Source of the DNA: Pyropia yezoensis
Taxonomy: Eukaryota > Rhodophyta > Bangiophyceae > Bangiales > Bangiaceae
Direction of reading: 5' to 3'
Assembly: GCA_009829735.1 (NCBI GenBank)
Contig: CM020619.1
Location: 13,631,777-13,695,776, forward strand
DNA length: 64,000 nucleotides
Position 1 is the first letter of the stretch; each line of letters opens with the position of its first letter. The notes below the pieces were generated by a model, which searched no databases, was not told where the DNA came from, and saw only the letters and a program-made list of their open reading frames with translations. This document shows positions 9,850 through 21,949 of the stretch, piece after piece. The position numbers and the translations under genes were made by a program.

Positions 9850-10314
9850 TATTGCTGTTCTCCCAATTTTGGCCGATCCTGACAAGAATAACACTGCATG
9901 AACAACTGTGTGAGCCAATCGCGTGCTGGCAGGTGAGGGCGAGCCAACCGCGTGCTCTAGTGGCCCAATCGCCCAGAGCAGATGATTGGCTGCAGCCACA
10001 GTGGGCCTCTTACCAATCGCTGATTGGTCGAAACACTGTTGTTCTCTCGGCTGAGATCGCCGAAGATTCCCCCCACATCGGCTCGTTCCTCTCCGGAACA
10101 GTTGTCCAGCTTGTTTTGGTGTCTGTTCCACTCAGGTTCTCCCCTCCATGTGCTCGGAGACCCGGGAAAGTCGCAGATCTACTGTTTGCACAACAATGGA
10201 GGCTGATTCGGAGCTCTCATTGGTCAGAGAGGCATCCTGTGAGGCATGTCATTGGTCAGTGGACTGTTGTTCTTGTTCTTGTCCGGATCGGCCAAAATTT
10301 GGAGAACTGCAATA
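9850..10314. mobile_element. MITE-like element with about 40-bp terminal inverted repeats
   Basis: The left arm (about 9850-9892, TATTGCTGTTCTCCCAATTT...) and right arm (about 10270-10314, read on the other strand as TATTGCAGTTCTCCAAATTT...) match at all but a few positions through the shared core TTTTGGCCGATCC. The element is about 465 bp, non-coding, and flanked by TA, as for Tc1/mariner relatives. Inside are several CCAAT/ATTGG boxes (near 9915, 9965, 9983, 10015, 10023, 10218, 10248) and the direct repeats GAGCCAAxCGCGTGCT and CATTGGTCAG. Confidence 0.65.
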
Positions 10315-10837
10315 ACATACAGTACAGCACATACAACTACATACAACCCCGCGGTTCATGCGCGCCCGGCAACGAGGCCGTGGAATGTGCTGCTGTGACG
10401 TCGCTCGTCTCTGACCCCCCCCAACTTGCAGGGAACCGCCTCCGCCGCCGCCGCCATTGGTGCGCTGAGGGAGCGCGAGAAACCCACCACCACGCAGCGG
10501 CGGTGGGGCCCGCTATCGGCGACCGCCCCATTTACCTACCTACTAAGCGCGCACACTCACACACACGCACACAAAAAGGGGGGGGCGGGAAAAAGAAAAA
10601 GGCAAAGCCTAAGAACGCGCGCCAACAAGGGAAGGGATGAAGAAGACAACAACAGACCAAAAAAAGAGAAAGAGAAAAAATACGAGCACAGCCAAGACTG
10701 GCACGAGGGGCAAGAGAGAGAGGTACAGAGCTCCGTACCGCACCTCCACCCCCCCCCCACCCCCCTCCCCCCCCTACCCCTCCAAAAAACAAAACACAAT
10801 CCAACCCCCCTCACCCCGTCCATCATCCATGACATCC
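10315..10837. other. Spacer 3' of the TOG-domain gene
   Basis: It contains short CA repeats (about 10555-10572), A-rich stretches (10570-10700) and C-rich stretches (10740-10880). This A-rich patch lies past the stop of the minus-strand gene, so it may be its 3' region. I see no gene. Confidence 0.4.
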
Positions 10838-13792
10838 TCATCCTGGCGGCGGGGCCAGCCCTGCCCCCCCCGCCGCCCCCCCCCCCGCCGCGCCCTCAGC
10901 GCGCGCCTGCTGCACCTGCTGCGCGCGGCGGAGGCGCTCGAGGCGCTCCCGGAAGCTGGACGGCGTCCGCTCCACTGCCACCGACACCTCCTCGTCCACC
11001 ACCGCCCGGCCGCCGCCGCGGGCCGCCGCCGACGGCGGCAGGACGGCGCCGTCGACGGCGGGGGCGATGGCGGCGGCGGCTGCGGTGGGGGGGGTGGGGA
11101 AGGCGGCGGTGGCGGCGGCGGCGGAAGGGGGGGGGGGGGGGGGGGGTGGAGCCCGCCACCGTGACCGCAGGCGCGGCGGCCGCAGGGGCCGCCGGGGGGG
11201 GCGACGACGCGGCCGCCGCCGGCTCGGCCGCCACGGGGGAAGCGGGGGCGGGCGGGGGGGAGGCGGACCGTGGCGCAGCGGCCGGCAACGGCGACGCTGT
11301 CGGCTCTGCCGACGCCCCCACGGGCGAGGTGGCCGCAGACGAGGGCAGCGCCGACAGCGGGGGGGTGCCGCGTGCGCCGGCGGGCGGCGGAGTGGCGGCG
11401 GCCAGTGCTGCCGCCGCCGCCGCCGACGAGCCCACCCCCGGCGGCGACTGACGCGGGGTGGCGGGTTGAGCCATTGCCGCCGCCGCCGCGGCTGCCGCTG
11501 CCACCGCATGACCATCTGCGTCTGCTTCAACGGCTACCGCCGCCGCTTCCGAGGCAGCCGCCGCCTCCCCCTCTGCGTCGGCCGCCGACGCTGCCGCGTC
11601 GAGCGACGGGGGCAGCGCGAGCGCCGCGGGCCCTGCCGCCGCCGCCACAGCCAGAGCGGCGTCCTCACTGCCCGACGCGACGCCCGCCGGCAACGCGACG
11701 ACGCCCGCCGGGGAGGTTGCCGTGGCCGCCGGCGACGCGCCGCCGCTGCCCGCCGCTGCCAGCGGCGACACCCCAAACGACGACCGCCGGTGACGGGCCG
11801 GCGGTGGCGTGCCTGCCCCCTCCGCCGCCGCCCGCACCGCCGACGCGGACCGCCGGTGGCCCACCACCGCGGCCGCCGCCGCGGCGGCGGGCGACACGGC
11901 GTCGAGGTAGCCGAGGGTGCCCCGGCCGGCGGGGGGCGGGGTGCCGTCGCCGGCAGCGTCCCCAAAGCTGGGGCTGCCCCCAGCCCACCGGCCGCTGCCA
12001 CCGCTCCTGGCGCCGCCGCTGACGCCGCCGCCGCCAATGCCACGGAGGGCGGGGGCCGGGCTCGCCGGCGCTGACGTGCCCCTGCCCCCGGCCGCGGCGG
12101 GCACGCCGCCGCCGCTGTTGCCGCCGCAGCCGCCGCCGCTGCTGCCGACGCCCAGTCGTTGCCGTACCGCAATGCCGTGGAGGCGCTCGAGGTACGCGCG
12201 CGCGGGGCTGGCCGCCGCCGCCGGCGACGGCGACGCGCCGCCGCTACCCGTACCCTCCACCGCCGCGGCGGACCGGCTCCGACTTGACGTGGGCGTCCGT
12301 GGCGGGGAAGGGTGGTGAGGGGGCGGCTCGGCCGCGGGCATCACTGGCGGCGGCGGCGCCACCTCCCCCGTCGAAAAGGCGGCCGACAACGGTGTCGCCC
12401 GCCGGGCCGACGACACGAGCGCGGCGGGCGGCGGGTAGCGCCGCGCAAGCACCGTGGAAATGTACCGCACCAGCGGCGGGTTATCCCGCACGGGCACGGC
12501 CGACAGGCAGTCGAGGACGCCACGGCCGCGCTCGCCAATGAGGCCGTCGACGACAACGCCCAGCAGGCGGGCCGCCTCGGCTGGCAGCGACGCCACCACC
12601 GCCGCGTCCTCGTCGCCGGCCGCAGAGGTGGCGGCAGCGGCGGCGGCCGCCGCCACGTCGGCCGCCGGTACCGCGGCAACCAGGTAGTCGTGCACGTCGG
12701 CCAGGAGGGCGTCGGCGTCCACGTCTCGAAAGCCACGCCGGGCGACCTTGCCCAGACACTTGAGCAGCAGATTGGCCCGCCCGCTGACCGCTGCCGACGA
12801 CGATGGCGTGCCGGGCCCGCCCCCCGGCGCCGACGCACGCGGCGGCGGCGCCGACCCGTCTGTCCACGGGTCACCGAGCCGCCGCAGGAGCACCGCGTAG
12901 AGGGCGTTGCGGTCGCTGTGCTCGAGGCACTTGAGGGACACCAGGTTGGCCGCCCGGTGCAGTTTAACCCACTCCTCCCCGTCGAGGGGCGGGGAGCCTG
13001 CCGGCAGCCCCCCGCTGCCGCCACCGCCACCAGAAGAGCCACTGGGCAGGAGGAGCACACGGAACATGGCACCAAAAACCGCTTCCACCGCCCCCTCGGT
13101 TACCGACGCCATGGTGTCCTTGCGCATCACAAACGACATGACGCCATTGATGGAGCGCTTGGCCGCCACCAGCGCCACGGCGGGGCCGGGCGCCAGCCGC
13201 GCAGCCGTCGCCGCGCTGCCGCCGCCGCCTGCCAGGTAGGCGGTGAAGGAGGAGGTAAAGTAGGTGGCCAGCGGCGGGAGGAGGCGCGACACGTGCGGCG
13301 GAGCCAGCGCGTCTTCCGACTTTTGAAGCAGCTTGTGGAGCTTTTGGACGCCGTGCATCCGCGCCTCGTTCTCCGTACTCGACAGCAGCGCATATAGGCC
13401 CGCAATGACGGCGTCTTCCTCCTCCGCCGTCGATGGCCGGGAGCCGCCGCCGCCGCCACCGCCGCCGCCACCGCCGCCGCCTCGGGAGACGGAGCTGGAT
13501 GTGGTCGAGTCGAGCCCCCGCCGCCGCCGACCCGCCACCGCAGACGATGGCGTCGAAGACACCCAGCTGCCGACACCCCCGCCGCTATCCGAGTACCCGC
13601 CGCCAGGCCCACCGGGACCGCCGTGGCCGTCCAAGCTATCCCGCCGGTCGTCACTCGTGTACCCTGCTTCGTGACCCCCAACGTGGCCGCCGCCCGCAGT
13701 CGCGACGGAACCCTCAGTGCTGTACCCACTGTACGCGCCATATGCGCCACTTCCAACAGCACTGCCTATGGACGCCACGCTTGCCGCAGGCA

Positions 13793-13835
<43 letters not shown>

Positions 13836-16800
13836 GCCGCCGCCGCCGCCACCGCCGTGCATCCCCACCGCGTAGTCGCCGTCCCCCTCCAGCGGCTGGC
13901 CATCCTCCCCAACGCCTGCCACCTCTCCTGGTCCCGGGGTGTTGGCAAAGAGGTGCGACAGCATGTCCACCTGCGTCTGCGTGAGGCCATCCCCAAACGC
14001 CACCCACAGGTCCTCCCCCACAAACGTGTAGACCCGCTCCAGGCACTCAAGCGCCGTCCGCGAAATCCCATCATCGCGGTCGTCCACGTGGCGGGCCAGC
14101 TCCGCGAGGGGGCTCGTCGGCATCTCCTCTTGCGACGCACACCGCTCGGCGATCAGGTCCTTGAGAATGAGCAGCGCCGTCGCGCGCGCGCGGACGTCTG
14201 TGCCAATACGGATGCCCTCGCCGAGGTAGACGATGCGCGCGTCAGGGGCCATCACGTCCCCGAGTGCCTCCATGGTGCTCTCGACGGCCACACGTACCGC
14301 CTCTCGCGGCGAAGCCAGCCGGTCGACGAGGACCGGCAGCACCGCCGACGCCTCATAGTCGCCTAGCATCTCCCCAGACGCAACCAGCACCTCTACCAGC
14401 GCCGTTACCGCGTCCGCAGCAGCCGCCAAGACGGTCGGCGGCGTCCGTGGGTCGCCCAGCCGGGAGCCCAGCCACCGAAGGATGGTGTCGGACACAGCCA
14501 CCGCCACGTCGGGCACCTCCCCAAGAGCAGAGGTAATGAGCCGGATGGCCGCCAGGTGCTGGGGAAAACGGTTGGGCGGCGCAAGCAGCTGCGCTGCAAC
14601 GGAAGGCGAAAAGCAGGACCGCACATCCTCCGCAAGCGTCTCTGCATTCTCTACGTCATACCATTCGACGACATCCAGCGGGGGCCCCCCGGGCACGACC
14701 TCGGTGGCCAGGCCCTTGGCCACCCGCTTGAGCGTGTCGACCCGCGCGCGGCGCGCCTCGCGGCCGGGCAGGCCACCTCCGTCGAGGAGGACCGCCTCGG
14801 GGCCCACCGGCGGCGGCGTCGGAGGTGGGCCGGGCGCACGCGGCAGGTGGGCTGCCATTAAAGGCGGCATCGCCGCGGCATGCGGCGGATGGGAGTCGGC
14901 GTGCGGGTAGGTCGGCGGTGGCGGCGGCAGTGGCTCGGCCGGCGGCGGCCGTCTGCCATAGCCGTGGGACCGGTCGATGACGCGGCGGGCCTCGCCAAAG
15001 CGGCCGCCCCCACCGCTGGCACCCACGGGCGGTGGCAGCTGGCTGCCCGGCCGGCCCGAAAACACATTGCCGCGGGGCACCCGGGTCGGCGTCGGCCGCG
15101 CAGCAGCGGCGGCGGGCGTGCCGCCTGCGGGTGGGGCGGCGGCGGTGGCAGCGGTCGGCGTGGCTGCTGGTGGTGGCGCCCCCCCGGCGCCCCCCACCGC
15201 CGCCGCTGGCCCTGCCGCCGCCGCCGCCGCGCGCATCCGGTCCACCACCCCCCGCAGCTGCGCGGCGGCGGTGCGGCTCAGCCGCTCATACCGGTGCTCC
15301 ACCGCTGACAGCCCGCCGACCGTCACCAGTAGGCCGAGTGTCACCTCCGCGTCAGTGCGCACGTCACCGAGGCGGTCGGTGAGGCAGGGAAACACCGCGT
15401 CAGCAAGGCCCGCCACGTCCAGCGGGCGCCCCCCCCCCGCCGCCGCCCGCGGGGTGCCCGCATCGGCGGCTGCCCGGGCAGCGGCCACCGCCGTCCGCAC
15501 CCGCGGGAGGGCCCATGACAGCACCTCCTTGCGCACAGGGGAGGTGGTGCCGCCAAGAGCGGCGGGGATGTAGGCGGCCACGGCGGAGAAGCCAAACGCG
15601 CCCACCCACGCGTCCACACACTCGGCCGCGGCGGTGCGGACGGAGCGCTTGCTGTCGGCAAGGCCCGCCGCAAACACCGCCGGCAGCACATCGCGGCACG
15701 GCCCTGCGGAGGCCGCCGGGGACAGCGCGCGTGCGAGACCGCCCAGCGCCCGAAACGCCATGGCCGCCAAGTTGCGGTTGCTGTCCCCCGTGCGGTCGCG
15801 AAGGGCCGCGACAAACGACGCTGACAGCCCCGAGACGCTAGCGGGCAGCGCGGCCGCAAGTACAGCGTCGGCCTCGGCCAGCGCCTCTTGCCGCTTGATC
15901 CAGTTTTTGTGGCCAAGGCGGGCGGCGAGCTCAGCGTTAAGGCGGGCGGCGACGGGGACGACGGGCGATGGCGCCGCTGCGGCTACCGCGGCGGGCGCCG
16001 CCTCGGCCTCTGGCCGACGACTGCCGGGGCCCGCCGGCCGCACCCGCCCTCCGGCCGTCGTGGACGGCGCAACCCGCCGTGGCGTGCCGGCCACTCCACC
16101 CCTGCCGCCCCGACCATTGGCAGTGGCGCCACCCGCCCGCGTGGACGACGGCCGACTAGCGCGGGAAGCTGCAGTGGCCGGGGTAGCACCCCCACTCGCC
16201 CCACGTGGGGCAAGCGCGGGCCCCAGGCCGAGGTCAATCCCCCCAATAGCCTCGTCCTCGGAGCTGCTCGCGTCCACCGCAGCGCCGCCGGCACCGGCTG
16301 ACCCGTCAGACGAGGTGGCCGTCTCCCACTCGCTGTCGCTGCCACCGCCCGTTGTTGCATCAGCGGCGGGGAGGGCAGCGAGGGCAGCGGCGGCCGCCTT
16401 GGCCACCGCCGCAGCCTCTGCCGCCGCGGCCACCGCGGCCGCTGCCCCGGGTGGCACAGGTGGGGGAGCACGTGGGAAGCGGCGGACCTTGGCGGGCTCG
16501 CCTTCGGGCTCGTCGTTGGAAAACTTGCCTGACGACATTACCTTGTCATAGAGCGTCAGTGCCGCCTCCTCCGCGCCAGCCTCGACAAGCAGCGCCCGAA
16601 AGTCCACATTGGGGCCCGCCGCCGCGTAGGCCGTGCCCGACAGGGTGGCGGAGGGCGTCTTGACGGCAGCAACCGTCAATGCGAGCAGGGGGGTGACCAG
16701 TCGCACGATCACGTCGGTGCCGATGGCCGCCAGACCATATTCCTTGAGAAGGGCCGTCACGGCCTTGACCATCCCACCCTGCGCACGCGCATTGTTCGAT

Positions 16801-19241
16801 GCCAACGCCGAGGCGCTGATGGCCGAAACCACCCACCGAGGCGACGTGGCAGCGGCAATCGCAAAAACCGCCTCTGTGCAAAACGAGGCTGCCTTAATAT
16901 CCCCAAGGCGGTCGGCCAAAACACCCATCGCGGGGCCCAGTACAGACCGAGGCAACGGGCCGGTGGACCGCTCGACGGCCAGGGTGGCCAGCGTCACCTT
17001 GGCCTTGAACACACCAATGTTCGAGTCGCCCAGCTCCCCTGATGGCAGCAGCGCCAGGCGGAAGAGAAAAGCTGCGTACTCGGGCGAAAGGGTGAGCGGC
17101 TCCGCCGCGTCCTCTGGTGGCTCGAGCGCGGTAAGGATGGCCTCCAGCGCCGCGCTGCGGGACTTGAAGCTCTTGACCACCAGGTCGTCTACGGTCACGT
17201 CCGGGAAGGCCTCAGCAGCCTGGGCCAACGCCGCCTCCTGAGAGACTGTCAAGTCGTCCCCGAGGCCGTCATCGGCCGAGTCGCCCCCATCATCTGCGGG
17301 AGGGGGCTCAGCAGCAGCAGCCGCAGCCGCAGCCGCCGCGGCGGCTGCAGCCGCGGTCGCCTTTGCATGCGCCTCGGCCGCCGCAACAGCGGCAGCGTTG
17401 GCGCCGCCGCCACCACCACCAGCCTTGCCAGCCCCCTCTGGCCGCTTCTTCTTGCGCCGTCGTTTCCGCTTCCTCCCCTCGACATTCTCCTTGTCCACTC
17501 CATTGGCGCCCCCCTTCGGTGCCTTCTTCACCTTTTTCTTCTTCTGTCCGGGATACTCGGCAGGGGGCAGCTCCTTGACGAGCGCCTTGACCTTTTCTTG
17601 CCGCAACTTATCAAGCTTTTCCAACACCCCGGCGGTCGCCGCCTCCCCCAACAGCACGGTCAGGGCGGCCAGCCCGGCCACAGCCCCGTCACGCACTTCG
17701 TTGGATGCGTCGTCGGTGGCGTGGGACAAGAGCGTCGACAGCCGCTTCACCATGTCCCGTTCCAGGGTGGCTGGGGGGGTGCCTTTGCGGAGGGCCCGCT
17801 CCACCCAAGCCAGGCACGCAATGCGCACCTTGGCAACTTTGCTCTTCATTACAGTATCCAGCTCGTCGAGCACCAGCGGGAGGGTGACGCAGCGCTCGGT
17901 GTAGAGGTCGTTGATAGCGGCGGTGAAGGCGCTGATCGCCGACGTTGGCCGCTCCTTCATCCGCAGCATCAGCTCGAGGACCAACCCGCGGGAGCCGTTG
18001 GTGCCCAGCCGGGGCCCCAGCCCCCGCGCGAGGGCAGACACAAAGAGCGCCACCTTGGCCACCACATTGACGTTGACGTCCTTTTTCAAGATCTTCCGGA
18101 AGCGGGTGACCAAGTCACCATAGTTGCCCGGCGCGAGCTTGCGGCTCTCCTTGGAGGCGGCCAGCCCCTCTTCCAGCACCCCCGCCCGAACCCGCCATTG
18201 CTTGTCATCCAGGCCCTTGTAAAATGGCGCCATGATGTCGGGCTTCTTGTCCTCGGTGATGGTCGCCACCAGGGTTGACAGGGCACCCAGGAGGTCCACC
18301 TCCACTTCCACGTCTGGGTCAACCACCTCAGCGGGCGCTTCCTCCTCCTCCTCGGACGAGGACGACGCGACGTCGGCCCCCGCTGCAGCCGCACGTGCAA
18401 GCGCCGCCTTTAACCGCTGTGCCCGGTTCTTCCGCGCCGCCTTGACCTTGACGCCCGCGTGCGCCGCAAACGCCGCCTCCAGCTCCTTGACCGTCACCTC
18501 CTTGGCGCCCTTTAGCAGCGGCTGCACGCCGTCGCGGACCCACCGGTGGAGCTCCACCACCAGCGCCTTGGCGGCCCCCCGCACCGCCCCGTTGCCGTGC
18601 TCGAGCAGCGGCGGCAGCGCCTTGGCAATCGGCTTGACCGGCACCGCCGCGGCGCCGTACGCGGCCAGCGCGGCGGTGACAGTGTCGAGGCCAGCGACAA
18701 CCACCTTGGGCGTCTTATGGCCAAACGACACGACCGCAAACGGCTCGAGCAGCGCCTCCCCCACCGCCGCTCCCACGTACGCCAGCACCGCCTCGACGGC
18801 GGCCGCCCGGTTGACCGGCCGCCCCGACAGGGCCTTTTCCGCGAGGCCCTTGCCGACGCCCGGCGCCACCCGCCGCACCAGCGGCAGCGGCGCGTGGTCG
18901 GCAAACGCCGCCGCCGCGCTGATACCCGACAGCTGCGCCGCCGCGTTGGCGTCCCGCACCATCTTGGCCACCAGTGGGGCGGTGTCATCAAAGACCGGGT
19001 CGGGGGGGGGCGGCGGCGGCCGTGGCGGCGCACCGTCGGCGGCGGCGCCGGCGGCGCCGGCACCACCACCAGGCACCGTCTCGGCGGTCGACGCGGCGGC
19101 ATAGCGGGCGGCCGCGTCGCGGGCGCCCGCCTCGCGCACCTTCCACACCTTGTGGGTGAGGCGGGTGGCCAGCGGCGCCTTGGCCGACGCCGCAACCAGA
19201 TCGTCGAGCGCCGCCGCCTCGGCCGCGGCGGCAGCGTCCAT
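10838..19241 (-). CDS. XMAP215/Dis1/MOR1-type TOG-domain microtubule polymerase
   Basis: This is a microtubule plus-end polymerase that binds tubulin through TOG (HEAT-repeat) domains. From the ATG at 19241 I see: TOG1 about residues 20-250 (LATRLTHKVWKVREAG; AVRGAAKALVVELHRWVRD), TOG2 about 314-560, a Lys-rich linker (KKKKVKKAPKGG; KRKRRRKKKRPEG), TOG3 about 660-910, TOG4 about 1095-1335 (LGHKNWIKRQEALAEAD), TOG5 about 1535-1765 (LGDYEASAVLPVLVDRL; VYTFVGEDLWVAFG) and the conserved C-terminal domain about 1940-2270 (LLLKCLGKVARRGFRDVDADALL). A disordered Ala/Pro/Ser tail of about 500 residues follows. The five-TOG layout matches animal and plant members; at about 2,800 residues it is longer than their usual roughly 2,000. 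The last 97 residues (ending in AVERTPSSFRERLERLRRAQQVQ) are in another frame, reached across the 20-base G run 11127-11146; without the switch a different tail would end at 10896. No introns are evident. Confidence 0.9.
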
Positions 19242-21090
19242 GGTGGCCCCGCCGGCGTGACGGGGGGGACAGGCCAGGTGGGTGCAACGGCGGAGCGGCC
19301 GGCCACCTCTGGGGGCCGCGACACGGGCCAGCCACGCCCACGGCGGGGCGTCACGTCAGCGCGGGGTAGACGCGCCCGGGAGGGGCGCGGTGTATCAGGC
19401 GGGGGGGGGGGAGGACCGCGGCGGCTGCGCCGCCGCGGCGGGCCAGCGGGGGTGGACGCTTGCCACCGCCACCGCCGCCGCCCCTGACGCTGCCGCTGCC
19501 GCTGCCGCTGTCGCCGCTACTGCTGCCGCTGCCGCTGCCGCGCGCTGACCAGGCCGGGGGTCCCAGCGGCGGCCGCCACGCGCGCCGGCAGGCGGCAGGG
19601 GGTGGAGGCGGGTGCCCCCCCCCGCCCCCCCCCCCCCCCCCCCCCGCCTCCCCTTTGCCCGTCGGCAGCAGCCGATGTCAGGCCAGGCAAGCTCAGGCCA
19701 GACCAGCGCAACGCAGCAGTCCCCCCGCCCTCCCCCTGCGCCCTCCACTCCCAAGGACGCAGCCGACAACCCTCTCTCCCCCCCTCTCACGTACGTCCAC
19801 ACGTGCAGCAGCAGTAGTCGCCAATAGGCACCCTTCCCGCGATAGCGGGATGGGGCGGGAACGGGTGAGAGGCAGCGGGCAGAAAGAGGAGCCGGAGAGA
19901 GGAAGAAGGGCGGGGGCGGGGGATGGGGGAAGGGAGGGGAAGGGACGGAAGAGGGTGGCGGGCAGGACCCGCAGGGAATGACGGCCCGGCCCGCAGGGAG
20001 AGGGAGGGGGATGGGTAACCCCGCGGGTGCCGCGTCCCCGTCGAGGCGAGGCGCGCGCAGTGCGTCCCGCCGCGGGGAGGGCACCGACGCAACGAGGGCG
20101 GTGGACACGGGAAGGGGAGGGGGAGGAGGGGAGAGACGGGGCGGCGCGCGCCCGGCGCGCGTGGTCGGGGCGGGGGCACAGGCGTCGCCGGGGGCGCACC
20201 GCCGCGGGCAGGCACGCGTCACTCGCTGCAAGTCCCCCAGCGGCCGCCGCCACTCCTCCGCGTCCCCCCGCTGAGCGGCGGAATAGGGGGGTGGGGGGGG
20301 CTACGGCCACACGCGAAATTGAGCGGAGGGGGGCTGCGGGCTGCTGTGCTGTTGGCTGCGCGGGGTGGGCCGCTGCGTTCGCGGCTGCTGCGTTCGTGGG
20401 GGGGGCTTTGTGTCTGCCCTGTCTGGAGTGGTGGTGGATGGAGGTGGGGCGGCAGGGCCCCGCCGCCTCCCTGGTCTGGGGGGCGGTGTCGGAAGGAACA
20501 ACACCCCAGCTCCCAGGGGCGGTGCGCGCGGGTGTGTCGGGCGCGCTTTTGAATTTTCGAGCCCCGTCGCCAGCTGGACCCACCGGCCGGGGCCCGCCCC
20601 CTCCCTCGGTCTCTTGGCCGTCCAGCGCGTGTGTTGCGTGGGGTGGGGAAAACCCTGCAGGCGGTGCCCGCCCGTCTGCCCACATCCGCCGCCGAGAGGC
20701 AGCACGCCCACCCCTGTCACCCGGCACGGGTAAATACCTGTGCCCCTGACCTCTTCCCCCCCCCCTCTTCCTCCGCCGCAGCGGCCGACGGCACGCTGTC
20801 CCCTCCCGTTGGCAGAGTGCCCCTGTGCCCTGCCTGCCCCGTCCCGCATCCCCGCGCCCCGCTCCGTCCCGGCTCAGCCCGGCCAGGCGCTTCCCCCCCT
20901 CACCACCCGTCCCCCCACTTCCCAGCCCAACGGCGGGTGGCGGCGGCGCGAGTGGATTGGGAGGGAAAGACAAGGAGGAAGGGGAAGAGGCAGGGGATAC
21001 GGTCCAAGGTCAGGATCCCGCACAGGCCTGACGCGCGCCCCCGCCTGCGCCGCCGTCCCGCCGCAGCAGGGCCCGTGGCCAGGGCAAAGC

Positions 21091-21121
<31 letters not shown>

Positions 21122-21949
21122 GCCGTGGCTGCCGCGTTGCGCCACCGTAGGTAGAAGACGGGCGGGCGGGCGGGCGGGCCTGCCCTTGTCGCATCTCGTT
21201 GCGCACGGCGCGGACGGGAGCTGCGCCCGCCCACCGCAGTGGCCGCAGCACCGGGACGGCGGCCGACGACCAGCAGGTGGCAGGGCAGCAGGTGGCAGGC
21301 GCCGCAGACTACTGCAAGCGGTGTGGGTGGACACGAAAAAAGGTCAGGGTGGGGATGCGGGCTCCGAGCGAGGGAAAAAAACAGGAGAGGGGAGGGGGAA
21401 GAGCGCAGGCACGCACCATTCCCCCACCTCCCCCCTAGGCCCACCACCACCACCACCCCACCCGCCCGCGCGGCACCGCGCCACGGCGAGCGCCAGAGGC
21501 GCTGTGCGGGTGGGCAGGCAGACGTCTACTGGCCTGGCCAAAAGAACAAAAAAAAAGAGCCTAAATAGGGAGCTCCGCAACACACGAGGGCGTCCGTCCC
21601 CTCCCCCCCTCCGCGTCCCACACCCGCGCCCACCCGCCCACCCCTCCCCCGCCCCGCCTCGCCCTGCCCGCCCGCGGCGCGGCCCACAGGGGGGGCCTGT
21701 GGTGGCGAGGCATGTGGGAGCGGCGGCGGCGCACGCGCGGGGGGCTGGCATGGGCAGGAGGGCTCGCCGCCCCAACCCGGCGCCCACCACGCCGAGGGGT
21801 GTCGTCACCACCGCCATCGTCGCTGTGCAGGCGCCGCCGCCGCTGCGGCCGCCTCTGCTGCCGCCCCCCCGCCCGCCTGCCCACCGGCTCCTCCCCTCCC
21901 CACCCACCCCGCCCGTCCTTCCAATGATCCCCAACGCTCCCCCGCGACC
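19242..21949. other. Intergenic, promoter side of the TOG gene
   Basis: About 2.7 kb of GC-rich sequence. It has (GCCGCT)-like repeats at 19480-19545, a C run at about 19619-19644, and CG-rich low-complexity sequence elsewhere. Long open frames occur on both strands, but they are compositional: no motif, no ordered composition, mutually overlapping. I see no supported gene. Confidence 0.5.

Noticed and set aside
13795-13856. (CCG)n run as a separate satellite
   Set aside because: It encodes a poly-Gly linker inside the TOG protein and needs no other explanation.
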